64,000 nt of DNA from Paenibacillus sp. TCA20 (GTDB taxonomy: Bacteria; Bacillota; Bacilli; Paenibacillales; Paenibacillaceae): contig NZ_BBIW01000001.1 in assembly GCF_000732325.1 (NCBI RefSeq), positions 682,001 through 746,000 on the forward strand, in the 5' to 3' direction. The position numbers were made by a program, and so were the translations under genes. This document shows, piece after piece, positions 7,732-17,176 of the stretch (its first letter is position 1; each line of letters opens with the position of its first letter). The notes under the pieces were generated by a model, which saw only the letters and a program-made list of their open reading frames with translations, made no database searches and had not been told where the DNA came from.

Positions 7732-9213
7732 TTAAGAAACGATCTTAATCACCGCCACGGAAGCCGCAGGAAGTGAGAATCGCACTGAGTTCTGTTCTAC
7801 AGTGATTCCTTCCAATGCTTTTGGCGCTACTTGCTCTGGGCTGCCAAAGGAATTGTGAGCATCAAGCTCACTTGCCGTCAGTACTTGACCACTGATCTCT
7901 ACTCCGCTTAAGCCTACCAGATCCAAATCTACCGTAAGGGAATCCGCATGGCTGAGATTACAAGCAGAGACATGAATATGTCCGTTCTCATCAACCGATG
8001 AGGAGATGCTCAGCTGCGGAATCTCATCTGTTCCATTGGAATAGGAAGGGCTCACATAATGGGTTTGCAGCAGATGTGCATCCTGATGCACCTTAAACAT
8101 GTTAAACACATGATACGTCGGTGTGAGTACCATATTTGCACCTTCTGTCAGAATCATCGCCTGAAGCACGTTAACGATCTGAGCAATGTTCGTCATTTGG
8201 ACGCGATCAGAATGCTCATGGAACAGGTTAAGGTTAATACCTGCAACAAGCGCATCGCGCAGTGTATTTTGCTGATACAAGAAGCCTGGGTTCGTCCCTG
8301 GTTCAACCTCAAACCATGTGCCCCACTCATCGATGATGAGACCTACCTTTTTCTCAGGATCATATTTATCCATAATGGCAGAATGCTTAACAATGAGCTC
8401 TTCCATATATAATGTAGCTTTTAAAGTCGTAAACCAATCCTCTGCCGTAAATCCGGTTGCACTGCCCTTCTTCTCCCAGATGCCTGTGCCTGTTGTGTAA
8501 TAATGAAGACTCAGCCCATTCATAAATTTACCCGCTTCCCGCATGAGCACTTCTGTCCAGTGGTAGTCGGCTGTATTCGGTCCGCAAGCGATTTTGTAAA
8601 CAGACTCGGAAGTGTAGTTACGTACATACGTCGCATAACGACGATACAGATCCGCGTAGTATTCCGGTCTCATATTACCGCCGCAGCCCCAGCTTTCATT
8701 GCCGACACCAAAATACTTCACATTCCAAGGCTCTTCTCTTCCGTTCTGTGCCCGCAGACTCGCCATCGGGGATTGACCACCGTTGTTCATGTATTCCACC
8801 CATTGCTGCATTTCATAGACGGTCCCGCTTCCGACATTGCCGCAAATGTAAGGCTCGGCTCCGATCAGCTCGCACAAACGCATGAACTCATGGGTACCAA
8901 AATGATTATTCTCTTCTACTCCACCCCAATGCGTATTCAGCATCCGAGGACGAGTCTCATAAGGACCGATTCCATCCTGCCAGTGATATTCGTCTGCAAA
9001 GCAGCCACCCGGCCAGCGAAGGACAGGTACCTGTAATTCCTTAAGTGCGCCAATCACATCATTGCGAATCCCATCCGTATTCGGTATCGGTGAATCGTAA
9101 CCGACCCAGATGCCCTCATATACACAGCGTCCCAGATGCTCCGAGAATTGACCATAGATATTTTTGTTAATCTGACTCTTTCGAACATCCGTATGTACAA
9201 CAACTTTAACCAT
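7732..9213 (-). CDS. abfA: Alpha-L-arabinofuranosidase, GH51
   Basis: A 493-residue intracellular glycosidase that removes L-arabinofuranose from arabino- and arabinoxylo-oligosaccharides with retention. The N-terminus ([20 protein letters not shown]) and [13 protein letters not shown] are GH51 hallmarks. Catalytic acid/base Glu173 sits in GVGNESWG and nucleophile Glu296 in [10 protein letters not shown]. No signal peptide is present, so its substrate must be imported. GGAGG 8 bases before the ATG at 9213 fixes the start; longer N-terminal readings are not supported. A cre-like site lies about 100 bases upstream. Length and motifs agree with a complete, active enzyme. Confidence 0.95.
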   Translation of the reverse strand: MVKVVVHTDVRKSQINKNIYGQFSEHLGRCVYEGIWVGYDSPIPNTDGIRNDVIGALKELQVPVLRWPGGCFADEYHWQDGIGPYETRPRMLNTHWGGVEENNHFGTHEFMRLCELIGAEPYICGNVGSGTVYEMQQWVEYMNNGGQSPMASLRAQNGREEPWNVKYFGVGNESWGCGGNMRPEYYADLYRRYATYVRNYTSESVYKIACGPNTADYHWTEVLMREAGKFMNGLSLHYYTTGTGIWEKKGSATGFTAEDWFTTLKATLYMEELIVKHSAIMDKYDPEKKVGLIIDEWGTWFEVEPGTNPGFLYQQNTLRDALVAGINLNLFHEHSDRVQMTNIAQIVNVLQAMILTEGANMVLTPTYHVFNMFKVHQDAHLLQTHYVSPSYSNGTDEIPQLSISSSVDENGHIHVSACNLSHADSLTVDLDLVGLSGVEISGQVLTASELDAHNSFGSPEQVAPKALEGITVEQNSVRFSLPAASVAVIKIVS

Positions 9214-9305
9214 AACGATTACCTCCAATTGAATTAATAAAATAATAAATTCATAAAAGTAAATCACCTAACTATGTATCCATAATAAACCTAATCTTAC
9301 TGCCG

Positions 9306-9319
9306 TGTAAACGCTTATT
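9306..9319. promoter_or_regulatory. Candidate CcpA cre site upstream of the GH51 gene
   Basis: TGTAAACGCTTATT matches the cre consensus TGWAANCGNTNWCA at 12 of 14 positions, failing only in the last two. It lies about 95 bases upstream of the arabinofuranosidase start, a sensible place for carbon catabolite repression of a glycosidase gene. Confidence 0.45.
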
Positions 9320-9452
9320 TAATTATTTTAGAAATTACAATTTTATTAATCCAACACACTATTCTCCATACATATTACTTGAAGACATATCCCCATTCTG
9401 ATTCTGGATTTGAACGGATGGACCTTGTAAATTAAAAACCGGAAAGAGTCAA

Positions 9453-9479
9453 TTGACAAATAACGATATATCGTATAAG
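9453..9479 (+). promoter_or_regulatory. Promoter with embedded palindromic operator, ABC exporter operon
   Basis: TTGACA at 9453-9458 and TATAAG at 9474-9479 form a sigma-A-like promoter with a short 15-base spacer. The spacer contains a perfect 12-bp palindrome ACGATATATCGT (9463-9474) overlapping the -10 box. Such an element would suit a dimeric repressor of PadR, MarR or TetR type, but no regulator gene is adjacent. Confidence 0.5.
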
Positions 9480-9542
9480 TTAACAGCAGTTCATTATATT
9501 TAGAAAAATATAACTATAAAAACATGTTGAAAGGTGAACTTT

Positions 9543-11279
9543 ATGTCCAGACTGCTTCCATTTTTGAAGCCTTATCTTGCGGCCAGCATCCTTGCTCCGC
9601 TGCTTATGCTGCTTGAAGTGTGCATGGATCTTCTCCAGCCGCGACTGATGGCGAGCATCGTTGATGAAGGCATCATGAAAAATGATCTTGCCCATATCCG
9701 GGATACGGGACTGCTGATGATTGGAGTAGCACTGATCGGGCTGATTGGCGGCGCGGGGTGCAGCATATTTTCCAGTATCGCTTCCCAGAGCTTTGGCAAG
9801 GATCTGAGAATTAAACTGTTTGAACGCATTCAATCCTTCTCATTTCTTAATCTGGATGTGCTGAAGACAGGCTCACTTATTACCCGTCTGACGAATGACG
9901 TTGTTCAGCTCCAAACTTTTGTGCAAATGATCCTTCGTACTTTTGTCCGGACGCCGTTGCTGCTGATAGGCAGCCTTGTAATGGCGATACTGCTCAGTCC
10001 AAGCTTGACCACGATATTGTTCGTATCCGTACCTGCACTCTTTCTCATTCTTTTTATATTAATGAAGCGTTCATTCCCGCTCTTTACCAAAATGCAGGCC
10101 AAGCTGGATAGCGTCAATACAGTGCTTCAGGAGAATCTATCCGGCATTCGCGTAATCAAGGCTTTTGTTCGAAAAGGTCATGAGCAGCAAAGATTCGGTA
10201 ACGCTAATGAGGAATATACCGACGCTGCGATTCGCGCCAATCGATTGATGGCTCTGAACATGCCGCTGATGACGCTCATTCTTAACTTCAGCATTGTTGC
10301 CGTATTATGGTTTGGAGGCTTGCAGCACTGGGGCGGCGGGCTTGAGATCGGTAAACTGATTGCATTTATTAATTACGTGACCCAGCTGCTCATGTCCATG
10401 CTGATGCTAAGTAACATGCTGGCTTTTGTATCACGTGCCAAAGTATCGGCTGATCGGGTAAATGAAGTGCTGGAGACCCAATCCGAAATTGCGAATCCTT
10501 CAGCTCCTGTCGTTCCGGATGAAGCTAAGCGCGGCAGTGTTGAATTTAAAAATGTATCCTTTGCGTACAGCTCTAATGGCGGTGACCTGACATTAAGAGA
10601 TATCAGCTTCACGGTTCAGCCAGGAGAGACTCTGGCTATCCTCGGTGCTACAGGATCAGGTAAATCCTCGCTCGTCAGTCTGATTCCGCGGTTATATGAA
10701 GCAAGTGGTGGAGAAATTTATGTCAACGGTGTGAATGTCCGGCATCTTGATCTGAACTACCTCAGACAGGAAGTAGCCATGGTCATGCAGCAGGCTCTAC
10801 TGTTCAGCGGCACGATTCGCGATAATATCCGCTATGGAAACCCGGATGCCTCCGATGAAGATATCCTATGGGCGGCAGCGGCGGCAGAAGCTGATCCCTT
10901 TATCCGGCAGCTGGAGCATGGATATGATACACAGCTTGGACAACGAGGGGTCAATTTGTCCGGCGGACAAAAGCAGCGGATATCTATAGCCAGAGCACTC
11001 CTCACGAAACCATCCATCTTAATACTGGATGACAGCACCAGCGCAGTAGATTTGAAGACGGAAGCAAGAATTCAGCAGGCTTTGGAGACAGAAATGAAAG
11101 ACACAACCAGGCTGATTATTGCTCAGCGGATCTCGTCCGTCATGCAGGCAGATCAGATTATTGTGCTGGACCAAGGGACCATCGCGGCCAAGGGTACCCA
11201 TGATGAGCTGATGCTGACGAGCCAAGTCTACCAGGATATTTATCGTTCTCAGCGTAAGGAGGAATCATCTTATGTCTGA
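9543..11279 (+). CDS. ABC exporter half-transporter, degenerate-site subunit
   Basis: A 578-residue fused permease-ATPase. Six transmembrane helices occupy roughly residues 10-295 and the ATPase residues 335-575. Walker A GATGSGKS is at 368-375 and the signature LSGGQ at 472-476. Walker B ends LDD rather than LDE (Asp497 in place of the catalytic glutamate), and the switch histidine is replaced by Gln528 (IIAQR). These changes mark the non-hydrolysing subunit of heterodimeric exporters such as BmrC/BmrD or TM287/288. GAAAGGTG precedes the ATG at 9543. It overlaps the partner gene by 8 bases. The likely role is multidrug or lipid/peptide export; substrate unknown. Confidence 0.9.
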   Translation: MSRLLPFLKPYLAASILAPLLMLLEVCMDLLQPRLMASIVDEGIMKNDLAHIRDTGLLMIGVALIGLIGGAGCSIFSSIASQSFGKDLRIKLFERIQSFSFLNLDVLKTGSLITRLTNDVVQLQTFVQMILRTFVRTPLLLIGSLVMAILLSPSLTTILFVSVPALFLILFILMKRSFPLFTKMQAKLDSVNTVLQENLSGIRVIKAFVRKGHEQQRFGNANEEYTDAAIRANRLMALNMPLMTLILNFSIVAVLWFGGLQHWGGGLEIGKLIAFINYVTQLLMSMLMLSNMLAFVSRAKVSADRVNEVLETQSEIANPSAPVVPDEAKRGSVEFKNVSFAYSSNGGDLTLRDISFTVQPGETLAILGATGSGKSSLVSLIPRLYEASGGEIYVNGVNVRHLDLNYLRQEVAMVMQQALLFSGTIRDNIRYGNPDASDEDILWAAAAAEADPFIRQLEHGYDTQLGQRGVNLSGGQKQRISIARALLTKPSILILDDSTSAVDLKTEARIQQALETEMKDTTRLIIAQRISSVMQADQIIVLDQGTIAAKGTHDELMLTSQVYQDIYRSQRKEESSYV

Positions 11280-13125
11280 TAAGCAGGAGATGAACAAACC
11301 CGCTTTTGCCATGCCCGGACCGGGACCACGAGGACCTGCCGGTGGACAGCCCGCCGGCTCCATTAAAGTAAGACCCAAAAATACGGCTGCAACCATCAAG
11401 CGAATATGGAATTATCTGAATAAGCAGCGTTCTGCCTTACTTATCGTCTATCTGTTCACCATACTAAGCGCACTCATTGCCTTAGCCGGACCATATTTAA
11501 TCGGTGTAGCAATCGATGATTATATTGTACCTGGAGATTACACAGGTCTGATTCGTTTATGCTTGATCATGCTGGCCATATACCTGTTAGGCAGTATCGT
11601 TACCTGGATTCAATCGTATGTCATGACCAGTGTATCGCAAAAAACGGTACTTCATCTCAGAAATGATCTCTTCGCCAAATATCAGGACCTTCCGGTTCAA
11701 TTCTTTGACACTCGGAACAATGGTGAGCTGATGAGCCGGGCGACGAATGATATAGAGAACGTGTCCAACACACTGAATCAAAGTGTTACTCAGCTGCTGA
11801 ACAGTCTCGTTACCCTTGTCGGGTCCTTGGTGATTATGCTTAGTCTGAATGTACCGCTTACAGTCGTTGCACTAATCAGTATTCCGCTCGTCTTGATTTC
11901 GACCCGTCAGATTGTGAAGTACACCCGTATTTATTTTAAGGGACAACAGCAGCAGCTCGGCCAGTTAAACGGCATGATTGAAGAAACGATCAGCGGTCAA
12001 AAGGTCGTCAAGCTGTACCGGCGGGAAGAACAAGAAATCGTAAGATTCAAGGACATTAGTGAACAGCTTAACAAGGTTGGAATTAAGGCTCAGATCGTAT
12101 CTGGTATGATGGGCCCCTTCATGAATGTCATCAATAACTTAAGCTTTGCGCTTATTGCAGCTGTAGGTGGATGGATGGTGTTTCAGAATGAGATGGTATC
12201 TGTCGGGATTGTTGTCAGCTTCCTGAACTATTCCAAGCAATTTGGCCGTCCTATATCGGAGCTTGCCAATCAGTACAATCTGATACAATCTGCGGTAGCC
12301 GGCGCGGAGCGAGTATTTGAGATTATGGATCTGAAATCGGAGTATGAGGAAGAGCAGGATCACGGCAAGACCATTACGAATATCCAAGGTTCTGTTCAGT
12401 TTGATCAGGTAAGCTTTCATTACAAACCGGAGAAGCCAATCTTAACGGACATCAGCTTCGAGGCTCATCCCGGAGAGAAGATCGCTCTTGTTGGACCGAC
12501 TGGAGCAGGCAAGACGACCATCGTCAATTTGCTTACCCGCTTTTACGATACAGCGAGCGGGGATATCCTAGTGGATGGCAAATCGATTCGTTCACTGGAT
12601 AAGAAGAATCTTCGCAAGCAGCTCGGTATGGTGCTGCAGGATGCGCATGTCTTCTCCGGAACCATTCGAGACAACATCGCCTTTGGCAGATTGGATGCAA
12701 CAGATGAAGAGATCCAGCAGGCTGCCGTAATGGCCAATGCCGATCGATTCATTCGTAGATTACCAAACGGCTACGATATGAAGCTTAGTGCAGAGGGCGG
12801 CAATCTCAGTCATGGTCAGCGACAGCTGCTCACAATCGCACGAGCTATACTTGCAGATCCGGCCATACTGATATTGGATGAGGCCACGAGCAGTGTTGAT
12901 ACTAGAACCGAGATGTATATTCAAGAAGCGATGAAGACGTTGATGCAAGGCAGGACCAGCTTTGTGATTGCCCACCGTCTCAGTACGATTCAAGATGCAG
13001 ACCGTATTCTTTACATGGAGAATGGATGCCTTGTTGAGCAAGGAACGCATGAGGAACTGCTCGCCATCGGTCCTGAAGGCCGATATTACAAGCTGTTCAC
13101 CAGTCAATTCCATCAAGCCATTTGA
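11272..13125 (+). CDS. ABC exporter half-transporter, catalytic-site subunit
   Basis: A 617-residue partner of the preceding gene. A glycine/proline-rich cytoplasmic tail (residues 10-30) precedes six transmembrane helices (about 55-335) and the ATPase domain (about 375-610). Walker A GPTGAGKT is at 408-415, catalytic Glu537 in LDEATS, and switch His568 in IAHRLS, all canonical. Its signature is LSHGQ (512-516) rather than LSGGQ. In the heterodimer this signature would face the degenerate Walker site of the partner, while the canonical Walker site faces the partner's normal LSGGQ. The pair therefore makes one active and one degenerate ATP site. Confidence 0.92.
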   Translation: MSDKQEMNKPAFAMPGPGPRGPAGGQPAGSIKVRPKNTAATIKRIWNYLNKQRSALLIVYLFTILSALIALAGPYLIGVAIDDYIVPGDYTGLIRLCLIMLAIYLLGSIVTWIQSYVMTSVSQKTVLHLRNDLFAKYQDLPVQFFDTRNNGELMSRATNDIENVSNTLNQSVTQLLNSLVTLVGSLVIMLSLNVPLTVVALISIPLVLISTRQIVKYTRIYFKGQQQQLGQLNGMIEETISGQKVVKLYRREEQEIVRFKDISEQLNKVGIKAQIVSGMMGPFMNVINNLSFALIAAVGGWMVFQNEMVSVGIVVSFLNYSKQFGRPISELANQYNLIQSAVAGAERVFEIMDLKSEYEEEQDHGKTITNIQGSVQFDQVSFHYKPEKPILTDISFEAHPGEKIALVGPTGAGKTTIVNLLTRFYDTASGDILVDGKSIRSLDKKNLRKQLGMVLQDAHVFSGTIRDNIAFGRLDATDEEIQQAAVMANADRFIRRLPNGYDMKLSAEGGNLSHGQRQLLTIARAILADPAILILDEATSSVDTRTEMYIQEAMKTLMQGRTSFVIAHRLSTIQDADRILYMENGCLVEQGTHEELLAIGPEGRYYKLFTSQFHQAI

Positions 13126-13149
13126 GCTAGTCGATTCTTTTCACAGCAA

Positions 13150-13196
13150 AAAAAGCACACGCTCTGCAGATCTTCCTTGCAGAACCGTGTGCTTCT
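13150..13196. terminator. Bidirectional terminator between ABC exporter and mapP
   Basis: AAGCACACG pairs with CGTGTGCTT, with an inner CTGCA/TGCAG pairing. T-rich and A-rich flanks on the two sides suit both converging transcripts (exporter operon on plus, maltose PTS operon on minus). Confidence 0.8.
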
Positions 13197-13234
13197 TTAC
13201 TTATCCGATATTACATTTCACTAGCGAAATCTGA

Positions 13235-14047
13235 TTATAGTGTTACGGCAACACCGGAGTGATCAGAGACGATCGGGCTGTCTTTGCCATCAAGAACAAC
13301 CTTGGAGGATTTAACAGCAAGCTTACGATTACTGAATACATAATCAATCCGCAGCTTCTGCTTATTATTCTCCCAGCCGGCGATGGCTTTAACAACGGTA
13401 TAGCCCTCATCCTTCTCTTCTGCCAGCTCGTAGCAGTCATGCCATCCGCTCTGTGTAACATAGTCGTAGCCTTCACCTTCCAGATGGGCTGCATTATTAA
13501 AATCACCCATAATGAAGGCCGGCTGATCCTTCACCTTCTCCAGAACAGCCAGTGAGTTATCCCACTGTCCTCTGAAAGATTCCTCATCATGCCACCAGCC
13601 ATAGTGACCATTCACAAACCAAGTTTCTTCTCCTGATATAACCGTTTTGATCCCTAATATTTTGCGGGTACGGTAATTCTCATAGTCTCTCATTTCGGAA
13701 ACATAGGCTTCAAAAGCATCAAGGATCGGAGTCTTCGATAAGAAAGCAAGGCCTTCATCATACTTCTCAAATCCCACATGGATCGGGATATATGTCCAGT
13801 AATACGTACCGATCTGAGCGCGTAATACGTGAGCATAATTATCTGCCTTTACTACCGCCTCATCATCTGTAACGTGGAAGTGCTTCAGATCGTCATCAGA
13901 TAATGGTACCTCACGCTGTGACTGATTTACTTCCTGCAGCGCAATGACATCAAAATCCTGAGTGCGAATGAACTCGGCCAGCTGATCCATCTTGGTCAGC
14001 TGATCCTCCTCCATCCAGGCATGCGTGTTCAAAGTTAGAATCTTCAA
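13235..14047 (-). CDS. mapP: Maltose 6'-phosphate phosphatase (MapP-like), endonuclease/exonuclease/phosphatase fold
   Basis: A 270-residue DNase I-like hydrolase. Visible catalytic and metal residues are Asn7, Glu39 (LQEV), His148 (NGHYGWWHDE), Asp182 and Asn184 (MGDFNN), and Asp261-His262 (SDHSG). The family is broad, but position decides the call: it lies 7 bases after a maltose-type PTS gene and faces a maltose phosphorylase/beta-phosphoglucomutase unit. In Enterococcus faecalis, MapP dephosphorylates imported maltose 6'-phosphate so that maltose phosphorylase can use it, with a similar gene arrangement. Translation likely begins at TTG (14047) after AGGGTGAT. The fold is sure; the substrate is inferred from context. 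Confidence 0.75.
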   Translation of the reverse strand: MKILTLNTHAWMEEDQLTKMDQLAEFIRTQDFDVIALQEVNQSQREVPLSDDDLKHFHVTDDEAVVKADNYAHVLRAQIGTYYWTYIPIHVGFEKYDEGLAFLSKTPILDAFEAYVSEMRDYENYRTRKILGIKTVISGEETWFVNGHYGWWHDEESFRGQWDNSLAVLEKVKDQPAFIMGDFNNAAHLEGEGYDYVTQSGWHDCYELAEEKDEGYTVVKAIAGWENNKQKLRIDYVFSNRKLAVKSSKVVLDGKDSPIVSDHSGVAVTL

Positions 14048-14054
14048 ATTGTAA

Positions 14055-15719
14055 TCACCCTAGTCTGTCTTGAATATCGGACTTCAGAACGTCGGCTTTT
14101 GGACCATAAATGGCTTGAATACCGTTATCCTTCTTAATCAATCCAAGAGCTCCGAGCTTCTTCCACTCCTCTTCGTTACCCACTGCATTTACATCATTCA
14201 CCGTAATCCGCAGGCGAGTCATGCAAGCATCCACATCCACAATGTTAGATGGGCCCCCGAGCGTGGCTATGATTTGGGCCGGAAGATCATCTCCAGCGGT
14301 TGCAGCAGCAGGAATGTTCTCTCCTGCAGCTTCTGCAGTAGCTGCTGTTTTATCGGACTCTTCATCCGTATAATTCCCAAGACGTCCTGGTGTAGCCATC
14401 TTAAATTTACCAATCATGAAGTAAGCGATAAAGTAGGAGCCTGCAAAGAATACAACGGTTGTAATGACAAAGTTAATGATATCGGCAACAAGGCCTGCAT
14501 TGATCGATAGCGGAATTCTAGTCAGCAATTCGATCATACCGAACGAATGAAGTCTCAGGTCAATAATATCAGCCATACCAAAGGCAAGGCCAGTAATGAC
14601 CGCATATACACCGTAAAGCAGCGGTGCAGCAAACATAAACATGAACTCAAGTGGCTCTGTAACTCCTGTCAGGAATACCGCAAGACCGGCAGACAAGAAC
14701 ATCGATTTGTATTTGGAACGCTTGTCCTTATCCACTCTGCGATACATCGCAAGTGCAATACCCATCAGAATACCAGCGCCAGCAATCATTTGACCTACTT
14801 TGAAACGAGCTGGTGTTACGGTGTCCATAAGCTGCTGATACGCCATTGGATCTGCACCATGCAGATTGGCAAGGTCACTTGCCCAAGCGAGCCATAGTGG
14901 ATCTTGTCCAGCAACTGTACCGCCGGCATTGCCGCCAGTGAGTACCGTGTAAATTCCGCCAAGCTCGGTATAGTTGACGGGGATCGTCAGCATGTGGTGA
15001 AGCCCAAATGGCAGCAGCACACGCTCCAGTGTTCCGTATAGGAATGGGGCAATGAACGGTGCAGACTCCCCTGAAGTCGCTAACCATTTACCGAAGCTGT
15101 TGATTCCGGTTTGAATAAACGGCCAAAATGCAGACATTACTATCGCAACAATAACGGACCACAGAATGACAACAAACGGAACGAACCGTTTACCGTTAAA
15201 GAAGGCCAGCGCTTCTGGAAGCTTACGATAGTTATAATATTTATTGAAGATAACGGCTCCAAGGAAACCAGAAATTATACCGACGAACACACCCATATTC
15301 AGTGCAGGAGCACCAAGTACAGAGGTGAAGTAACCATCTACCGTAATCATTTGACCAAACAGCGTCGTAGTGGTTGCACCTTCCTGGCTCAGCATATCAT
15401 TGGATACGCCAAGAATGGTACCGGTTGTAATATTGATCAGAATGAAGGCGATAAGTGCCGCAAACGCCCCTCCTGCTCTTTCTTTTGCCCACGATCCACC
15501 GATCGCGACAGCGAACAAGATATGAAGGTTGGTAATAATCCCCCAGCCGAGGTTCTCCATGACACCACCGACAGTGACAAGGAATGCGATATTTTCCGCA
15601 AACATCGCGATCACTTTGCCAAGCGAAATCATGATCCCTGCAGCCGGCATAACGGCAACGACGACTAGCAAGGCTTTACCGAATTTTTGCCAAAACTCAA
15701 AAGACAGAAGTTTTTTCAT
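14055..15719 (-). CDS. malT: PTS maltose/alpha-glucoside transporter, EIICB
   Basis: A 554-residue membrane protein of the glucose-glucoside PTS family. About ten transmembrane segments form EIIC (residues 1-430), including the sugar-site text PFLYGTLERVLLPFGLHHML. A linker rich in Ala/Glu leads to the EIIB domain (about 465-554), whose phosphorylated cysteine is Cys499 in VDVDACMTRLR. There is no EIIA domain, so it must borrow a glucose-type EIIA. The product would be maltose 6'-phosphate or a related phospho-glucoside. First gene of the malT-mapP operon; operator-like repeats cover its promoter. Trehalose or glucose are less likely given the neighbouring maltose phosphorylase. Confidence 0.88.
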   Translation of the reverse strand: MKKLLSFEFWQKFGKALLVVVAVMPAAGIMISLGKVIAMFAENIAFLVTVGGVMENLGWGIITNLHILFAVAIGGSWAKERAGGAFAALIAFILINITTGTILGVSNDMLSQEGATTTTLFGQMITVDGYFTSVLGAPALNMGVFVGIISGFLGAVIFNKYYNYRKLPEALAFFNGKRFVPFVVILWSVIVAIVMSAFWPFIQTGINSFGKWLATSGESAPFIAPFLYGTLERVLLPFGLHHMLTIPVNYTELGGIYTVLTGGNAGGTVAGQDPLWLAWASDLANLHGADPMAYQQLMDTVTPARFKVGQMIAGAGILMGIALAMYRRVDKDKRSKYKSMFLSAGLAVFLTGVTEPLEFMFMFAAPLLYGVYAVITGLAFGMADIIDLRLHSFGMIELLTRIPLSINAGLVADIINFVITTVVFFAGSYFIAYFMIGKFKMATPGRLGNYTDEESDKTAATAEAAGENIPAAATAGDDLPAQIIATLGGPSNIVDVDACMTRLRITVNDVNAVGNEEEWKKLGALGLIKKDNGIQAIYGPKADVLKSDIQDRLG

Positions 15720-15844
15720 ATGCGTTACCTCTTGTGTTTTTTATTGTGCAGCTTGGTCTGAACGCCTTGTTCTTTGTTGATATCGCATTCAGAAATCCCT
15801 TACAAAATCCTATGTTTATAAAGCCGGTGACACAGTGATTGATA

Positions 15845-15858
15845 AAAAAGCGATTACA
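15845..15858. promoter_or_regulatory. Candidate cre site, malT leader
   Basis: Read on the minus strand, TGTAATCGCTTTTT matches the first 12 positions of the cre consensus and misses the last two. It lies between the malT promoter and its start codon, where CcpA binding would block transcription. Confidence 0.4.
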
Positions 15859-15898
15859 TCTTCCTTAAAATTGTGCCATGGCTTTTGAAAAGGAGTTA

Positions 15899-15934
15899 TT
15901 GCAAGATCGTGCAACTTTAGTGCAATCGGTTGCA
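15899..15934. promoter_or_regulatory. Tandem LacI-type operators at the malT promoter
   Basis: TGCAATCGGTTGCA (15921-15934) is a near-perfect palindrome of the LacI/GalR type with central CG. A second inverted repeat, TTGCA-6-TGCAA, sits at 15899-15914. Both lie just downstream of the malT -10 box. The first differs by one base from the perfect palindrome in the maltose phosphorylase promoter, so one regulator (the adjacent LacI-family protein) should bind both. Confidence 0.7.
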
Positions 15935-15939
15935 GTGCT

Positions 15940-15969
15940 ATTATAAAATCATTCGCTTTCATTTTGCAA
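15940..15969 (-). promoter_or_regulatory. malT-mapP promoter
   Basis: On the minus strand TTGCAA (15969-15964) and TATAAT (15945-15940) are separated by 18 bases, a good sigma-A promoter. The operators at 15899-15934 follow immediately, overlapping the expected transcription start. Confidence 0.65.
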
Positions 15970-16079
15970 CCCATTTTTTTAACTTCCCAATTTTTTTATT
16001 CCTCCTGCATTGTTTTATATGTCTAGGTGTGTGTATGATAAATACATCAGAATAACGCAAATTAAAAGGAGATTCAGCG

Positions 16080-17102
16080 ATGGCAGTAACAATTAAAGAT
16101 ATTGCTAAACGAGCCAATGTTGCTACTTCCACCGTATCCCGGGTCATTCAGGACAGCCCCAAGATTAGTGAGGCAACCAAGGCACGGGTTCGTAAAGAGA
16201 TGAAAGCGCTTGGATATGAACCGAATTATTCGGCGCAGAGCTTGGCCAACCGAATGACGCAGTCCCTAGGCATTATTATGCCTGAAGCGGATGTATCTAT
16301 ATTCCAGAATCCGTTTTTTCTTGAGAGCATTCGGGGCATCAGTGAACTATCTAATGAAAAAAACTTTACAATGGCCATTGTGACCGGCAGAGATGATACT
16401 GAACTCTTGTCTCGTGTAAGAATGATGACGAGGGCTAACCGGGTGGACGGTTTTATCGTCCTGTACTCCAAGCCCGAAGACCCGGTTGTTGATTTTTTTC
16501 ATCACGAAAAAATCCCCTACACGGTTATTGGTAAGCCTCAGCAATACGTCAGCGAAACGACCCATGTAGATAATGACAATTTCCAGGCAGGGAAGGATGT
16601 TGTTACATACCTGTATGAGCTCGGTCATCGCCGAATTGCTTATGTTGGAGCAGATACAGCAAGGACTGTGCACAAGGAGCGGGTACGCGGATATCAAGCC
16701 GCACTTGGCGAACTGAATTTGGAGTGGGATTCCCGTTACTTGATCGGGACATCGTTCACCAATGACGATATTGCCGCCCTGTTCCAATTGGATACACCTC
16801 CTACGGCTATGATTGTCGGTGACGATATTGTCGCGCTGCCATTGCAAAGGACACTTCAGCAAATCGGGGTACGTCTTCCGGAACAATGCTCCTTGATCAG
16901 CTTCAATAACCTAACTCTTGCCGATATGATGAATCCGCCTCTCACGTCTGTAGATATCGATATATTCAAGCTGGGTTACCAGGCCGCTAAGAGCCTCATC
17001 GAGAAGATTCAGGATCCGAAAGAAATGACCAAGCATATTATTGTGCCGCACCGAATTGTGGAGCGTGCATCATGTACGAGGATAAATGAAGAACGATTAT
17101 AA
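16080..17102 (+). CDS. malR: LacI-family maltose regulator
   Basis: A 340-residue repressor. Residues 1-55 are the LacI DNA-binding domain (VTIKDIAKRANVATSTVSRV, with hinge helix around NYSAQSLA). Residues 60-335 form the sugar-binding periplasmic-protein-like core with GDDIVALPL and LISFNN segments. The start has AAGGAGATTCAGCG before the ATG. It is divergent from malT and followed by a terminator, then the maltose phosphorylase operon. Palindromic operators GCAAyCGGTTGC lie at both flanking promoters, consistent with local control by this protein. The effector is probably maltose or a derivative. Confidence 0.88.
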   Translation: MAVTIKDIAKRANVATSTVSRVIQDSPKISEATKARVRKEMKALGYEPNYSAQSLANRMTQSLGIIMPEADVSIFQNPFFLESIRGISELSNEKNFTMAIVTGRDDTELLSRVRMMTRANRVDGFIVLYSKPEDPVVDFFHHEKIPYTVIGKPQQYVSETTHVDNDNFQAGKDVVTYLYELGHRRIAYVGADTARTVHKERVRGYQAALGELNLEWDSRYLIGTSFTNDDIAALFQLDTPPTAMIVGDDIVALPLQRTLQQIGVRLPEQCSLISFNNLTLADMMNPPLTSVDIDIFKLGYQAAKSLIEKIQDPKEMTKHIIVPHRIVERASCTRINEERL

Positions 17103-17119
17103 ACCCAAGACACTTAAGC

Positions 17120-17157
17120 AAGCTGTTTGCATACTTTCATGCAGACAGCTTTTTTTC
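17120..17157 (+). terminator. Terminator after malR
   Basis: AGCTGTTTGCAT pairs with ATGCAGACAGCT across a 6-base loop (17121-17150), followed by a run of T. It separates malR from the promoter of the phosphorylase operon. Confidence 0.85.
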
Positions 17158-17176
17158 ATGCAGACTGTTTTTTTAA

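Larger units (their letters stand above)
9214..9542. promoter_or_regulatory. Divergent control region between GH51 and ABC exporter genes
   Basis: A 329-base AT-rich gap between divergent starts. It carries the cre-like site at 9306-9319 on the GH51 side, and the exporter promoter with its palindrome at 9453-9479. Nothing else is evident. Confidence 0.6.

Noticed and set aside
8503..9036. Long open frames on the plus strand across the GH51 gene
   Set aside because: They are antisense shadows of a clearly coding gene with conserved catalytic motifs and have no ribosome sites.
15111..15668. 185-codon plus-strand frame across the PTS gene
   Set aside because: Shadow of the EIIC membrane domain; no domain, no ribosome site.
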